Position numbers and translations under genes: made by a program. 64,000 nucleotides of DNA from Phymorhynchus buccinoides (lineage: Eukaryota > Mollusca > Gastropoda > Neogastropoda > Raphitomidae), in contig CM065698.1 in the NCBI GenBank assembly GCA_017654935.2, positions 1 through 64,000 of the forward strand. Reading direction: 5' to 3'. The notes below the pieces were generated by a model that was not told the origin of the DNA, searched no databases, and saw only the letters and a list, made by a program, of their open reading frames with translations. Positions 24,123 to 33,975 of the stretch are shown here, piece by piece (position 1 is the first letter of the stretch; each line of letters starts with the position of its first letter).

Positions 24123-24718
24123 GACCTTTACCCCGATTTTCTTTGTGATTTTGGAAAGAGAAAGGAGCCTATTACATCGCTAATCTAGGAACTCATTCAC
24201 AGTACTACACAATACACGTCTGTTCCAGACACTCATCTTGCACCGGACTGACTCATTTGCGCGCCAAGACATCTGATGGGGGCGCGACTCCCGTCGCTGT
24301 GCGGCGATAATAATTTACTTCTGTGTGTGAATTTAAAGAGGTAATCGTTTGCAGCGTTTACGTGTTTTCTTAATTTACTCTTTCTGAAGTTTTATATCAT
24401 GTCTATATAATTTATATCCTAGCGTAAGCGTTTCTGCGTGGCTGGTGCCCTGCTATATCTTTGTCGGTCTATCAATCTCACTTGCTCGCTCTCTTGTTTA
24501 TTCCTCTATACAATTAAATATTCTGTTTGTTGCATAATTCAGCATTATTCATCCTAAACATGAATGAGCCCATGATTTGACCCGCAGGATGGCTGGCTCA
24601 AAGCGCGGCTATTTTGGTCACTTGCATTTTTTTTGGTAAAGGTTATGTTTTGCTGATCACTGCGCTTAGCTCTGTGTTGAATTGACCCATGACCTGGACT
24701 TCTGGACGTTCTTTGCAG

Positions 24719-24804
24719 ATACACGAGGATGTTTCAGTGGGAGGACCAGACGATCCTTTACCATCCCAGAGTGACCTATTCTGGTTACCGTGACTTTTTT
24801 TTGG
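24719..24804 (+). CDS. Gene B exon 5: central strand of the C-type lectin domain (86 bp)
   Basis: The acceptor is TTCTTTGCAG (AG 24717-24718) and the donor GTAAGA after 24804. It enters in phase 2: AT from exon 4 plus A gives Ile. It reads [20 protein letters not shown] and SGYRDFFL, ending with one base (phase 1). FQWEDQT corresponds to the conserved W-x-D/W-E-D region of C-type lectins. The exon is too short to be found by ORF length and runs straight into CA/GA microsatellite on its 3' side. Confidence 0.75.
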
Positions 24805-24830
24805 GTAAGACAATGAAGACGCGCTCGCAC

Positions 24831-25021
24831 GCACGCACGCACGCACGCGCACTCACACAAACATACACACACACGTACACGCACACAGACAGACACACAC
24901 ACACACACACGCACACAGACAGACAGACAGACAGACACACACACACACACACATACACGCGCGTGTGTGCACGGGCTTGTATGCACACATTGAGAGAGAG
25001 AGAGAGAGAGAGAGAGAGGGG

Positions 25022-25097
<76 letters not shown>

Positions 25098-25104
25098 AGA
25101 GAGA

Positions 25105-25175
<71 letters not shown>
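24831..25175. repeat. CA/CAGA array followed by ~190 bp of (GA)n
   Basis: It begins about 25 bp after the exon 5 donor. Mixed CA and CAGA to 24953, then GA with rare G or C interruptions. Polypurine on the + strand. Confidence 0.96.
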
Positions 25176-25176
<1 letters not shown>

Positions 25177-25640
25177 CGCGTGCGTGTACATTCTCCTCCT
25201 AGTACCACACAATGCTAATGTGAATACATTGATAGCAAGTTCATCAGCTCTCTATTCACATCCAAAACATCTCAGTTTATCTTAACCTATATAATATGCC
25301 CACTGTCCCATTTTGGGGATGCTAGGTTTTCGGGGTAATACTCAACATTTCTGTATCAGGCATGTCAAATGCAGTTGGGTCTATCAAACTTTGGTGGTCT
25401 AGAAGATTTTCTTTCAATGCATATTTCCATGGGCGGCCGCCATTTGCAATTTTCTGGATGGGTCTGTAAACAGGACCCACAGTTCCTACACAACTCATAT
25501 GTTTACACCAAACAAAGAAGAAGAAAAAATGGAGATCATTATATTATCTAAGAATGGTTTTGAGGGTTTTTTTGAGAAGAATCGTATTTTACCTGCTCCT
25601 ATAAAATGTAAGAATAAACAACTTGTATTCCATTAAAAGT

Positions 25641-25754
25641 GTAAGGCTGGCTCAGATCCGTAGTGTATGATTGTTTCTTGTCACATTTAGTCACAATGTA
25701 AGGTTTGCTCAGATCCGTAGTTTATGATTGTTTCTTGTCACATTTAATCATATA
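25641..25754. repeat. 57-bp unit, two tandem copies
   Basis: GTAAGG at 25641 and 25698 each starts a copy containing CTCAGATCCGTAGT and GATTGTTTCTTGTCACATTT. The rest of 25,180-26,050 has no recognised gene. Confidence 0.8.
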
Positions 25755-26049
25755 GTATCAGATATTTTGGTCTGTAAATGTGATTTTGAAAATTATGCAA
25801 ACCCCTACCCTATCGTGCCCATTGCCCCAAAAATGGGACGGTCACGTTTTGTCTTCTGAATCACAAAATGTTGAATTTACTCCAAAAGACTGTTACACAC
25901 ATGATGAAACAAACGTTGATTATGGATAAAATGCCATTATAAACATGCAAATTTCAAATCGAAATAAAATGTGGGTGTATAAGGGTTAGAGAAAATAGTT
26001 CACAATCTCCTCATTAGATTGGTGTCATAAAAAAGAGCACGATATTCCC

Positions 26050-27200
26050 TAAAGGGTCTGCTACACTATATACGATTCGGACCTGAATGCATACAGGGAT
26101 AAAACTGCGAGGACTGCCTTCACACCACCTCCATGACAGACTACAGCAGCCCACCAAGACCCGCTTCAAACGCCAGAGCCTCAACCATCAGCACAAGGCA
26201 CTCAGAGCACAACACAGTGACATCCTCCCAGAGGAACAGTCCTGTATAGATCTTGCCCTGCCTGACTGGAGAGTGACCAAGAGGTAAAGGCCACTATCGG
26301 TCTTAGTGTTCTTAGCATCACTGTCAAAGACCAGCAAACAGCCGCACTCAAATCCCTGACTCTGGCCATGATAGACGACAACTATTCTGCCAGCTCCTGG
26401 ACCCATGTCTACACTGATGGATCGGCGGAGGGTGCCACACGCAATGGCTGAAGTGGAGTGCATGTCCAGTGTTCAGACGCCTTGAGACTGCAGCAGTATG
26501 GCAATATCAGGTGGAAAGCTCTGCTCCAACTTCAGAGCATAAGTTCTGCTCAAAAGAGCAAAACAGCAGCAGACGTCCTCTCAACCTGTGAAAAGCCCTT
26601 GACTCTGGTGATCCAGACCCGCTAGTCCAATCCCTCAAGGCCTTCCTTGCCACCCTGACCCAAAAGGCTCCAACTACTCTCCAGTGGGTGCCTGCTCATG
26701 TCGGCATTTCTGGAAACGAGTATGCAAATTGCCTTGCAAAGGAATTTAGCCAGCTCGCCCAGTCTGACGTCTCTGCTACGTACGAGTACGCCAAGACTCT
26801 CATCATGGCAGATTCAAAGCGGAATGGGTCCACAAAAACAACGGCTACCAGGCACACAGGGACCCAATCCGGACACAGGAGAGAAGAGATCAAACCACCA
26901 TATTTCGCCTGCGCACAGGGCACTGTGGCCTCTGCGCACACCTACGAATGATTGGGGTCGCAGACTCATCCGTATGCCAGTGCGGACAAGCTGACCAGAC
27001 CCCTCCCCAGATTCTTCAGGACTGCCCTATGTATGATGGGATGCGACAACAGACCTGGCCTGGAGGGATGGACCTCAGAACCAAACTCTGGGGGAGGACA
27101 GGCGACCATCACGGACATCCATATTTGCGACATAACTCGGTCTGGGTTTTTAATGCGTAGCCAGTTAAACGCTGAAGTAGAAGAAGAAGGGTCTGAATGT
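26050..27200 (+). pseudogene. Degenerate non-LTR retrotransposon: RNase H domain and 3' tail
   Basis: Frames scattered by stops encode RNase H signatures: HVYTDGSAEGATRNG with an internal stop (about 26403-26450) and LQWVPAHVGISGNEYANCLA (about 26680-26740). A C-terminal cysteine-rich segment follows (LRTGHCGLCAH, CQCGQADQTPPQILQDCP). These belong to ORF2 of jockey/I-type elements. At least four stops or frameshifts make it non-functional. It ends near GTAGAAGAAGAAG at 27177-27189, a likely 3' tail. Confidence 0.75.
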
Positions 27201-27630
27201 GATGCAATTGTGACGATGTGAGTCATGCGTCACGTCAAATTCATATACTGGGTCTACTGGAGTATAGCGGGCGAAAATAGCAGAATTATTTTTAAACAGA
27301 AGTATGTCACGTGCATCATGACTCACGTGGTCCAATCGGATCGCATCCCCATACGATTTTACGCGTCTGTGGCACAGGCTTAGGTTAGCAGTTTACAACT
27401 ATACCAGGAAGGGCTGAGGGGCATACTATTACGTGAAATCTGTGTTCTGCCACAGTTCACATACTGATAGCGGTTGTGCGCAACGCCGTTGCCAAGTTCG
27501 TGGATTACGTAGATTATATTATTTGCGCAATACATGAGCTGAGCAAAATACGAACAGCGCAGCACAAGAAATGACATCTCTTCCAGAACCTGTGCTAAAG
27601 AATTGAGGAATGGCTGTTAATACAGCAATG

Positions 27631-27633
27631 ATC

Positions 27634-27666
<33 letters not shown>

Positions 27667-27686
27667 TCTCTCTCTAGACTCTCTAG

Positions 27687-27721
<35 letters not shown>

Positions 27722-27904
27722 CCCTTCCTTCCTGTTCTTGTTCAACATTCGTTTTTGCGTTTTTCTTCTCTCTCTCTCTCTCTCTTCTCTCCCTCTCTCT
27801 CTCTCTGTCTCAATCTCTCTCTCTCTCTCTCGTCTCAGTCTGTCTCTCTCTCTTTCTCTCTCTCTCTCTCTCCTCTCTCATCTCTCTCTCTCTCTCTCTC
27901 TCTT
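27631..27904. repeat. (CT)n arrays
   Basis: CT microsatellite with short interruptions, in gene B intron 5. A C/T-rich run also fills 28,340-28,440 and serves as the polypyrimidine tract before exon 6. Confidence 0.95.
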
Positions 27905-28371
27905 TCGTCAACTGTGGCTGGTTAGGTTTGATCCATGTATTTGTTGTTTAAAGATAGATTATTCCTCAGATTATAGTTTGATTTGTTTATGTTGATAAAT
28001 AGTAGCTGATTGATTGCGGAGTATTATTTTCTGTTATTATTTCACAAATAATGGTTGATTGTTTGTTTAACTGTTTGATGAAAATGGTGGGTTAAATTTG
28101 TTTATTTATTTAACTAATTATTTACTTACAACTGTATTTCTGTGTTTAGTCATCCATTTATTTGATGTGTGTGTTGGTTGGTTTGTCTATTCATTATTTC
28201 ATTGGTTGTTTGTGTGTTTACATTTCCAATGATGGAATGTTTTGATAATAATGTTATTATGCCTCATGTAATCCCCCTCCCCACACCTCCCACATGATAC
28301 GGTCAGTGAGGTCCTATTCATTAACATTTTCGACTTCGACTTCTCTCTCATTGACTCTCTCTCTCTCTCAC

Positions 28372-28414
<43 letters not shown>

Positions 28415-28469
28415 TCTCTCTCTTCTCTCTCTCTCCCTCTTCTATGTGAACAGATTTTAACATAGGAAG

Positions 28470-29002
28470 CCTTCGCTCCACCATACTGTGGAGCAATGAT
28501 AGACAAAGACACACGCAGCCTTTACGTGGCGGACGACTCTTGCACTGGCAAGTTTTACTATTACTTTCTGTGTGAGTTTTCTTCTTCGTCTTATATTTCC
28601 AACCGGCAACAAAACGTGCCACTCAAAGAGCAAGAGAAGATTGTCCTGGCATACCTTTCTGCTTCAAACTACACACCTCCTTTTGAATCCACACGTTGCC
28701 CTGGTAAACATTGGACGCCAGCATTGCTCGCGTGTGACACGCGCAGTGATTGCTGGGCCAAAGATGACGTCACTTTCCAACACTCCAGTGACGATGCAAT
28801 GACAGTGCTGACGTCATCGTGGTGCTCCGCCCCCAACACGTCACACTCTCTGTACTTTCTGTGCTCCACGGAAGGAGACCACCTGCCTTTCACTCTGGTG
28901 TGTGATTACCACGTGGATTGCTTTGACGGGAGTGATGAGGACTTCTGTGTTCATCCGCCGTGTGATGGAAAGAACTACATGCCTTGTGGGGACAGTGGTC
29001 AG
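28470..29002 (+). CDS. Gene B exon 6: end of C-type lectin domain, LDLa repeats
   Basis: A long CT-rich tract leads to the acceptor (AG 28468-28469, CATAGGAAG). Phase 1 from exon 5 joins to give Ala and the open frame FAPPYCGAMIDKDTRSLYV, ADDSC, FYYYFLCEF, which closes the lectin fold with its last cysteines. LDLa-like RCPGKHW to SDCWAKD and an LDLa with CDYHVDCFDGSDEDFC follow. The final PPCDGKNYMPCGDSGQ is the first half of another LDLa, cut at phase 0 by a GTAGGA donor. The AG at 28464-28465 would shift the frame, so 28469 is preferred. Gene A's terminal exon begins with the complementary LDLa half in the same phase; the equivalent exon for gene B is not seen downstream. Confidence 0.8.
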
Positions 29003-29148
29003 GTAGGATCTTCAATCACCACCAACCCCAACCCCAACTAAACATTCTGCATTTAAAAAAAAATCCCGTTGATGATATCATCAAATGTTAAAAATCAGGG
29101 GGGAAAGCTCACCGAAACATCAGATCTGTTCAGCAACTCTTTAACATG

Positions 29149-29345
29149 GCTTGTACCCACGTGTCGTCATATCCGGCCACAAGGAGCGTGCCATATTATG
29201 GGAGACCGCCATCGTATATCAGTAACTTTGTTTGAAAAATGCCAGATCGATGCTGTTTACACACAAATAAGGACTAAGATGGCGACACTTCCGTTGGAAG
29301 GGTCGAGAGATGCGCAGCCCAGATCGATGCTGTTACACACAAAAA
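29149..29345. repeat. Second copy of the 17,760-17,945 repeat
   Basis: GGCTTGTACCCACGTGTCG, ATATCCGGCCACAAGGAGCG, GATGGCGACACTTCCGTTGG and the surrounding sequence match 17,760-17,910 with few changes. An internal duplication repeats AGATCGATGCTGTT at 29,321-29,334. Confidence 0.85.
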
Positions 29346-30960
29346 GAGGGACCTAAGACTGGCTGCTGGTGGTACACTTACGTTGGAAGGGTCGAGATGC
29401 GCACGGGGGGGGGGGGGTTGGGGGGGGGCTGGGGTATTTTCCGGGGCCGCTTTGACGGGGGGTTTTCCCCCCCCGCGAGGGCGACGGAGCATAGTACTAT
29501 GAACAGACAAAAACAAGGCAACTTGATTTTTCTTGTTCATGAGACATAATTTTATTCGTTTGCTTGCCAATAATACGATCTTTAGATAATCCATTGACAT
29601 ATTGAACTTATTACGAAAACAAATACACTTGTATAAAAAAGGACTGCTGAAATATAAAAAGCACCGCAAACCCCCTTTTTATATTTCTGCAGTCATGAGT
29701 TTGATACAAGTTATTAGTTTTTTTTGTAATAAGTTCAATAATGTGTCAATGGACTATCTAAAGATAGTCCGTTTGACTCCAAGCCATCGATTATTATAGT
29801 GAACATACCCAATTGTGACACTATTTGAGTAGCCACGCTTTCGTGATTTTCACATTTAGGGGTGGCATTGTTTGTTGCGCTATTGCATCAAAAGCAATTG
29901 CACGAGTGCAATAAACTTGCAACTAAACCGTATGTGTTTTTACTCAGATCTTTGAATAAGGCATCTTCCAAAATGTTAAATGATGTGGATGAGCTATCTT
30001 TACCAACCGCGATCGTAGAGAGCGGCTCTTATTGGTAATGTTTTCACTTGTGTCTGAGGCGGACTTTGTATGTTTGTATGTATCTCTCTCTAGCGTTTGA
30101 ACGGATGGACGTAGGATGCTCAAATGTTTTGCATGCGGGTAGGTAATGGAGGGGTGTTGGGTTGAGATCTAGGCCAAGTTCGATAATGAAGGTCATTGGG
30201 TCAAAGGTCAAGGTCACGCGGAGCCGAAAACGCTGCCGACGCGGTTGGTGATTTAGCGTCTTAACGCTCTAGTTGTTTTATGCGCATGTAAATAAAAATG
30301 GTCCTGAACTTTTGTTGATGTTGGTATAATCATAACCTCTTTGAGAGGAGATACAACCCGTGCATAGTTGCTGGTAGTTTGTGTATCACATCTGTTGGTT
30401 TCTGTTTGCACGTCTGTAATTAAACTCCAGTCAATCCTTGTGTCAGTGAAATGATTTTTAAAATGATTTTCCTGCCTAAATTATTGTAGCTCGTGATTTT
30501 TTAGAGGGAAAATGAAGTGGTTGTTTTATGGTTTTTTTGTTTTTAAAATGTAATATCGTGCCAAAGAAAATCATGTCTTAAAATGAAAACCAGTTTTTTC
30601 TTTTTAACTGTTGGATTTGCAATTGTTTTTTTTACGATAACGAAAAGACAATTAATGTCCCAAACATTTTTGTAAGCTTTGGAAAAGTCGAATAAAATAT
30701 AGTAATGTTGAGGTGAAGTAGTATACCAAATTGGATGCTTAGAAATTCAACTGTCCTCTAAACAACTAGTGTAATAGCAGTGGAACCCCCCCTCCCTATT
30801 CAGAACCTGTCCCCTCTAAAATTGACTCCAACAAAACTTCACCACTATATTGTCCCCTTCGTATCCGTATTACGAGGTACCACCCCTTTGTTTTTGATAC
30901 CTTTTTTTTTTTTTTGCTGGAGTTTTTCAAGGTCTTAATAGGGAGGTTTCAGGGGCCAGA
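29346..30960. other. Downstream of gene B exon 6, no gene recognised
   Basis: A G-run block lies at 29,405-29,470. ATTGACATATTGAACTTATT (29,590-29,610) and its inverse AATAAGTTCAATAATGTGTC (29,729-29,748) form a hairpin of about 170 bp. A diverged copy of the dispersed AAGGTCAAGGTCACGCGG repeat is at 30,060-30,275. The rest is AT-rich unique sequence without coding character. Confidence 0.5.
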
Positions 30961-30976
30961 CCAAGTGCTACATGAA

Positions 30977-31269
30977 GGGGGGGGGGGGGGGGGGGATGAA
31001 GGGGGGGGGGGGGGGGGGGGGGGTTGTCCGAGGGTCGAGGGGGCCGCATAAGGAAGTCCAGAGGTCAAAGGGCAGAGGTCCCTTGTGGGGCGGGGCCTCA
31101 GGAGAGGAGAGGGGGCGAAGCCCTGGAAAATGTCACAATCTAGAGCGGTTTTGTAAGGACGAGCAAAAATGGGGAGCCCAAATTCTGACATGACGGAGAT
31201 CAAAATTTGTTACTTTTCTTCTGCTTCTATAAGAGTACTGCTTGGGTGCTGATATGGGGGGGGGGGGGT

Positions 31270-31308
<39 letters not shown>

Positions 31309-31369
31309 GTGGGGGGGGGGGGGGGGGTGGGGGGTGGGGGGGGGGTGGGGGGGGGGGGGGTCCCATAAC
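30977..31369. repeat. Poly-G tracts bordering an assembly gap
   Basis: G-runs at 30,977-31,023 and 31,257-31,359 are broken only by single T or A. Such tracts are G-quadruplex-prone and hard to sequence, which probably explains the gap that follows. Confidence 0.95.
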
Positions 31370-31381
31370 CTAATCTGAAAA

Positions 31382-31881
31382 NNNNNNNNNNNNNNNNNNN
31401 NNNNNNNNNNNNNNNNNNNNNNNNNNNNNNNNNNNNNNNNNNNNNNNNNNNNNNNNNNNNNNNNNNNNNNNNNNNNNNNNNNNNNNNNNNNNNNNNNNNN
31501 NNNNNNNNNNNNNNNNNNNNNNNNNNNNNNNNNNNNNNNNNNNNNNNNNNNNNNNNNNNNNNNNNNNNNNNNNNNNNNNNNNNNNNNNNNNNNNNNNNNN
31601 NNNNNNNNNNNNNNNNNNNNNNNNNNNNNNNNNNNNNNNNNNNNNNNNNNNNNNNNNNNNNNNNNNNNNNNNNNNNNNNNNNNNNNNNNNNNNNNNNNNN
31701 NNNNNNNNNNNNNNNNNNNNNNNNNNNNNNNNNNNNNNNNNNNNNNNNNNNNNNNNNNNNNNNNNNNNNNNNNNNNNNNNNNNNNNNNNNNNNNNNNNNN
31801 NNNNNNNNNNNNNNNNNNNNNNNNNNNNNNNNNNNNNNNNNNNNNNNNNNNNNNNNNNNNNNNNNNNNNNNNNNNNNNNNN
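31382..31881. other. Assembly gap, 500 N
   Basis: Exactly 500 N, the same size as the gap at 57,339-57,838, so the length is a placeholder. ORFs that read X through it are meaningless. Confidence 1.
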
Positions 31882-31988
31882 TTCTTGCAGGAATTGGTTT
31901 CGTTTTGGGAATGCAATGAGAGTATATGAGGAGCCATAATGGTCAGCTTTTGACCATGGGCCCTTAAGGAAAAGAAGAAATATTAATA

Positions 31989-32100
31989 GTCCCTTCCGTA
32001 CCTCTAAAGATATCGAGACAACGAAAATTGTCCCGGTTTTCCTTTTCGGTAAGGAAAAGGAGGTGATACAAGACCTCCCAGTGCGCCATGAGGCAAACTG
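31989..32100 (-). repeat. 112-bp inverted duplication, left copy
   Basis: Reverse complement of 38,190-38,301 with no mismatch by direct reading. Confidence 0.9.
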
Positions 32101-33868
32101 CTTCCAGGGGAAACAACCGGATGTTTTCTGGGAGATTCTCCCCAAGTACGTTGGCGTATCTGGACAACGCCTCACGGTCATAGCCGGTTAAGCCCACCCC
32201 CTGGCGTTGAACATATGACATGTTCTGCTGCCAGTACTGGTGGAGCTTGTAAACCGTCTGCGGTTCCCCAAAGAAATATGTCGCCAGACGCTCCATAGCA
32301 TTGGCGAGCAGTGCAGCGTTTGCAAAATAGAACCCCGCTGGTAGGTGTTTGCTCACCATGTGTGCTCTCAAGTCTGGCACCGAAGTGCCCTGACAGAGTT
32401 TGCACGTGGTGGGTTTAACACCCTGAGCGGTCTCGTCTACTCTACCGGCCTGGGAAGTCATAGCCGGACTTGGGCTAGCATAGCTCCTCTTATCTTGGTG
32501 ATCGTCACCGGAACAGCCTGCCCTTCCGGCTTCCACTCCCCTGGCACCACCCTTACCCCCCGACTTCATGCCTCTTTCTTGGCCCTCTCTTTGCTTTGAG
32601 GCCTGCGAAGTCATAGCCGGACTTTGGCTGGCACAGTTCCTCTCATCTTGACGATTGTCACTGGAACAGCCCGCCTTTCCGGCTTCCACTCCACTGGCCC
32701 CACTTTTACCACCTTGGCTCCCCACTGGCTGAGACCGGCTTTGCACAAGAACTTGTGCGTAGCTTGGCTCATTTTTCCCCCTTGCCCCTCCCCGAATCAT
32801 AGTTCCTCTTCCAACTACCCTTCCTCTACCCCCTTGCTCCACCCTACCTCTTCCTACGGCACGCACTCCTTTTTCCTCCCCTTCCCGTCCCCCAATCGTA
32901 ATTCCCCTTCCTCTACCCACTTGCTCAACCCCACCTCTTTGTACTCCATGCCCTCCTCTACCGCCCACGTTCTCCCCACCTCTCACTCCCTTTCCACCCC
33001 CACTTCCGCTCCCCTCTCCACTCCCTCCTTTTCCACCCCCAGTTCCGCTCCCTTCTCCACTCCCTCCTTTTCCACCCCCACTTCCCTCTCCACCTCCATT
33101 TCCACCCCCACTTCCGCTTCCCTCTCCACTCCCTCCTTTTCCACCCCCACTTCCCTCCCCACTCCCATTTCCGCCTCCTTGTCCATTCCCACCTCGAGCT
33201 CCACCTCCTCGAACTCCGCCTCCTTGTCCACCCCCCCCTCGAACTTGTCCATTCCCACCTCGAGCTCCACCTCCTCGAACTCCGCCTCCTTGTCCACCCC
33301 CCCCTCGAACTTGTCCATTCCCACCTCGAGCTCCACCTCCTCGAACTCCGCCTCCTTGTCCAACCCCCCCTCGAACTTCTCCTCCTCGTCCACCCCTACT
33401 TCCTTCTCCACCCCCACCACTACCTCCACCTCCTCGAACTCCCCGACTTCCATTTCCTCGAACTCCACTGCCACCCCTCCCCCCCTGGTATCCACCACCC
33501 CTTCCCCCATGGTATCCACCCCCCCTTCCCCCATGGTATCCACCACCCCTCCCCCCATGGTATCCACCCCCCCTTCCCCATGGTATCCACCCCCCCCTTC
33601 CCCCCATGGTATCCACCACCCCTCCCCCCATGGTATCCACCCCCCCTTCCCCCATGGTATCCACCACCCCTCCCCCATGGTATCCACCCCCCCTTCCCCC
33701 ATGGTATCCACCACCCCTTCCCCCATGGTATCCACCACCCCTCCCCCCATGGTATCCACCCCCCCTTCCCCCATGGTATCCACCACCCCTTCCCCCATAG
33801 TATCCACCACCCCTCCCCCCATAGTATCCACCACCCCCTCCCCTCTCTATATCTCCATCTCTCAGCAC
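31989..33868 (-). CDS. Gly-rich/C2H2 zinc-finger N-terminal part of a C2H2-TatD protein (truncated)
   Basis: The frame starts in a GYHGGRGG-type repeat (33,480-33,850), passes Gly/Arg/Ser-rich low complexity with 66-bp repeats, then twice a DDHQDKRSYASPSPAMTSQA-like segment. It reaches a folded part with one C2H2 finger (CKLCQ, then LRAHMVSKH) and an alpha-helical domain ending FRCLDIFRGTEG. The last 112 bp (31,989-32,100) are identical, inverted, to 38,190-38,301, where the same protein continues into a TatD hydrolase. Here it instead runs into a chance stop (INISSFP). The frame opens with GTG after a TGA, so the true start is unknown. It lies 108 bp downstream of the gypsy pol on the same strand. 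Function unknown; an RNA/DNA-binding N-terminus is an inference from the finger and GGR repeats. Confidence 0.6.
33181..33390. repeat. 66-bp tandem repeat, three copies
   Basis: GTCCATTCCCACCTCGAGCT starts at 33,181, 33,247 and 33,313. In the minus frame each unit is 22 residues of Gly/Arg-rich sequence. Confidence 0.9.
33480..33845. repeat. 24/25-bp minisatellite around CCATGGTATCCACCACCCC
   Basis: About 15 units. Length changes of one base shift the minus-strand frame between GYHGGRGG, VDTMGEGG and WIPWG readings without ever making a stop, and the plus strand reads Pro-rich frames in parallel. Confidence 0.9.
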
Positions 33869-33975
33869 CCCTCCTCGGCATCACCATCTCAAACCCCTCC
33901 TCATCCACCCTCCCTCTCCACCAACTCCCCACATGCTTATCCCTGATATCCAGCTTGATCTCTCCCTGCACACAT

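Noticed and set aside
28466..28469. Acceptor at 28,464-28,465 for gene B exon 6
   Set aside because: With phase 1 from exon 5 it gives a frame that leaves the lectin motif and reaches a stop; AG at 28,468-28,469 keeps the conserved cysteines in frame.
31210..32181. 323-residue ORF across the N gap
   Set aside because: Most residues are X; it joins poly-Pro from poly-G with antisense of the 112-bp repeat.
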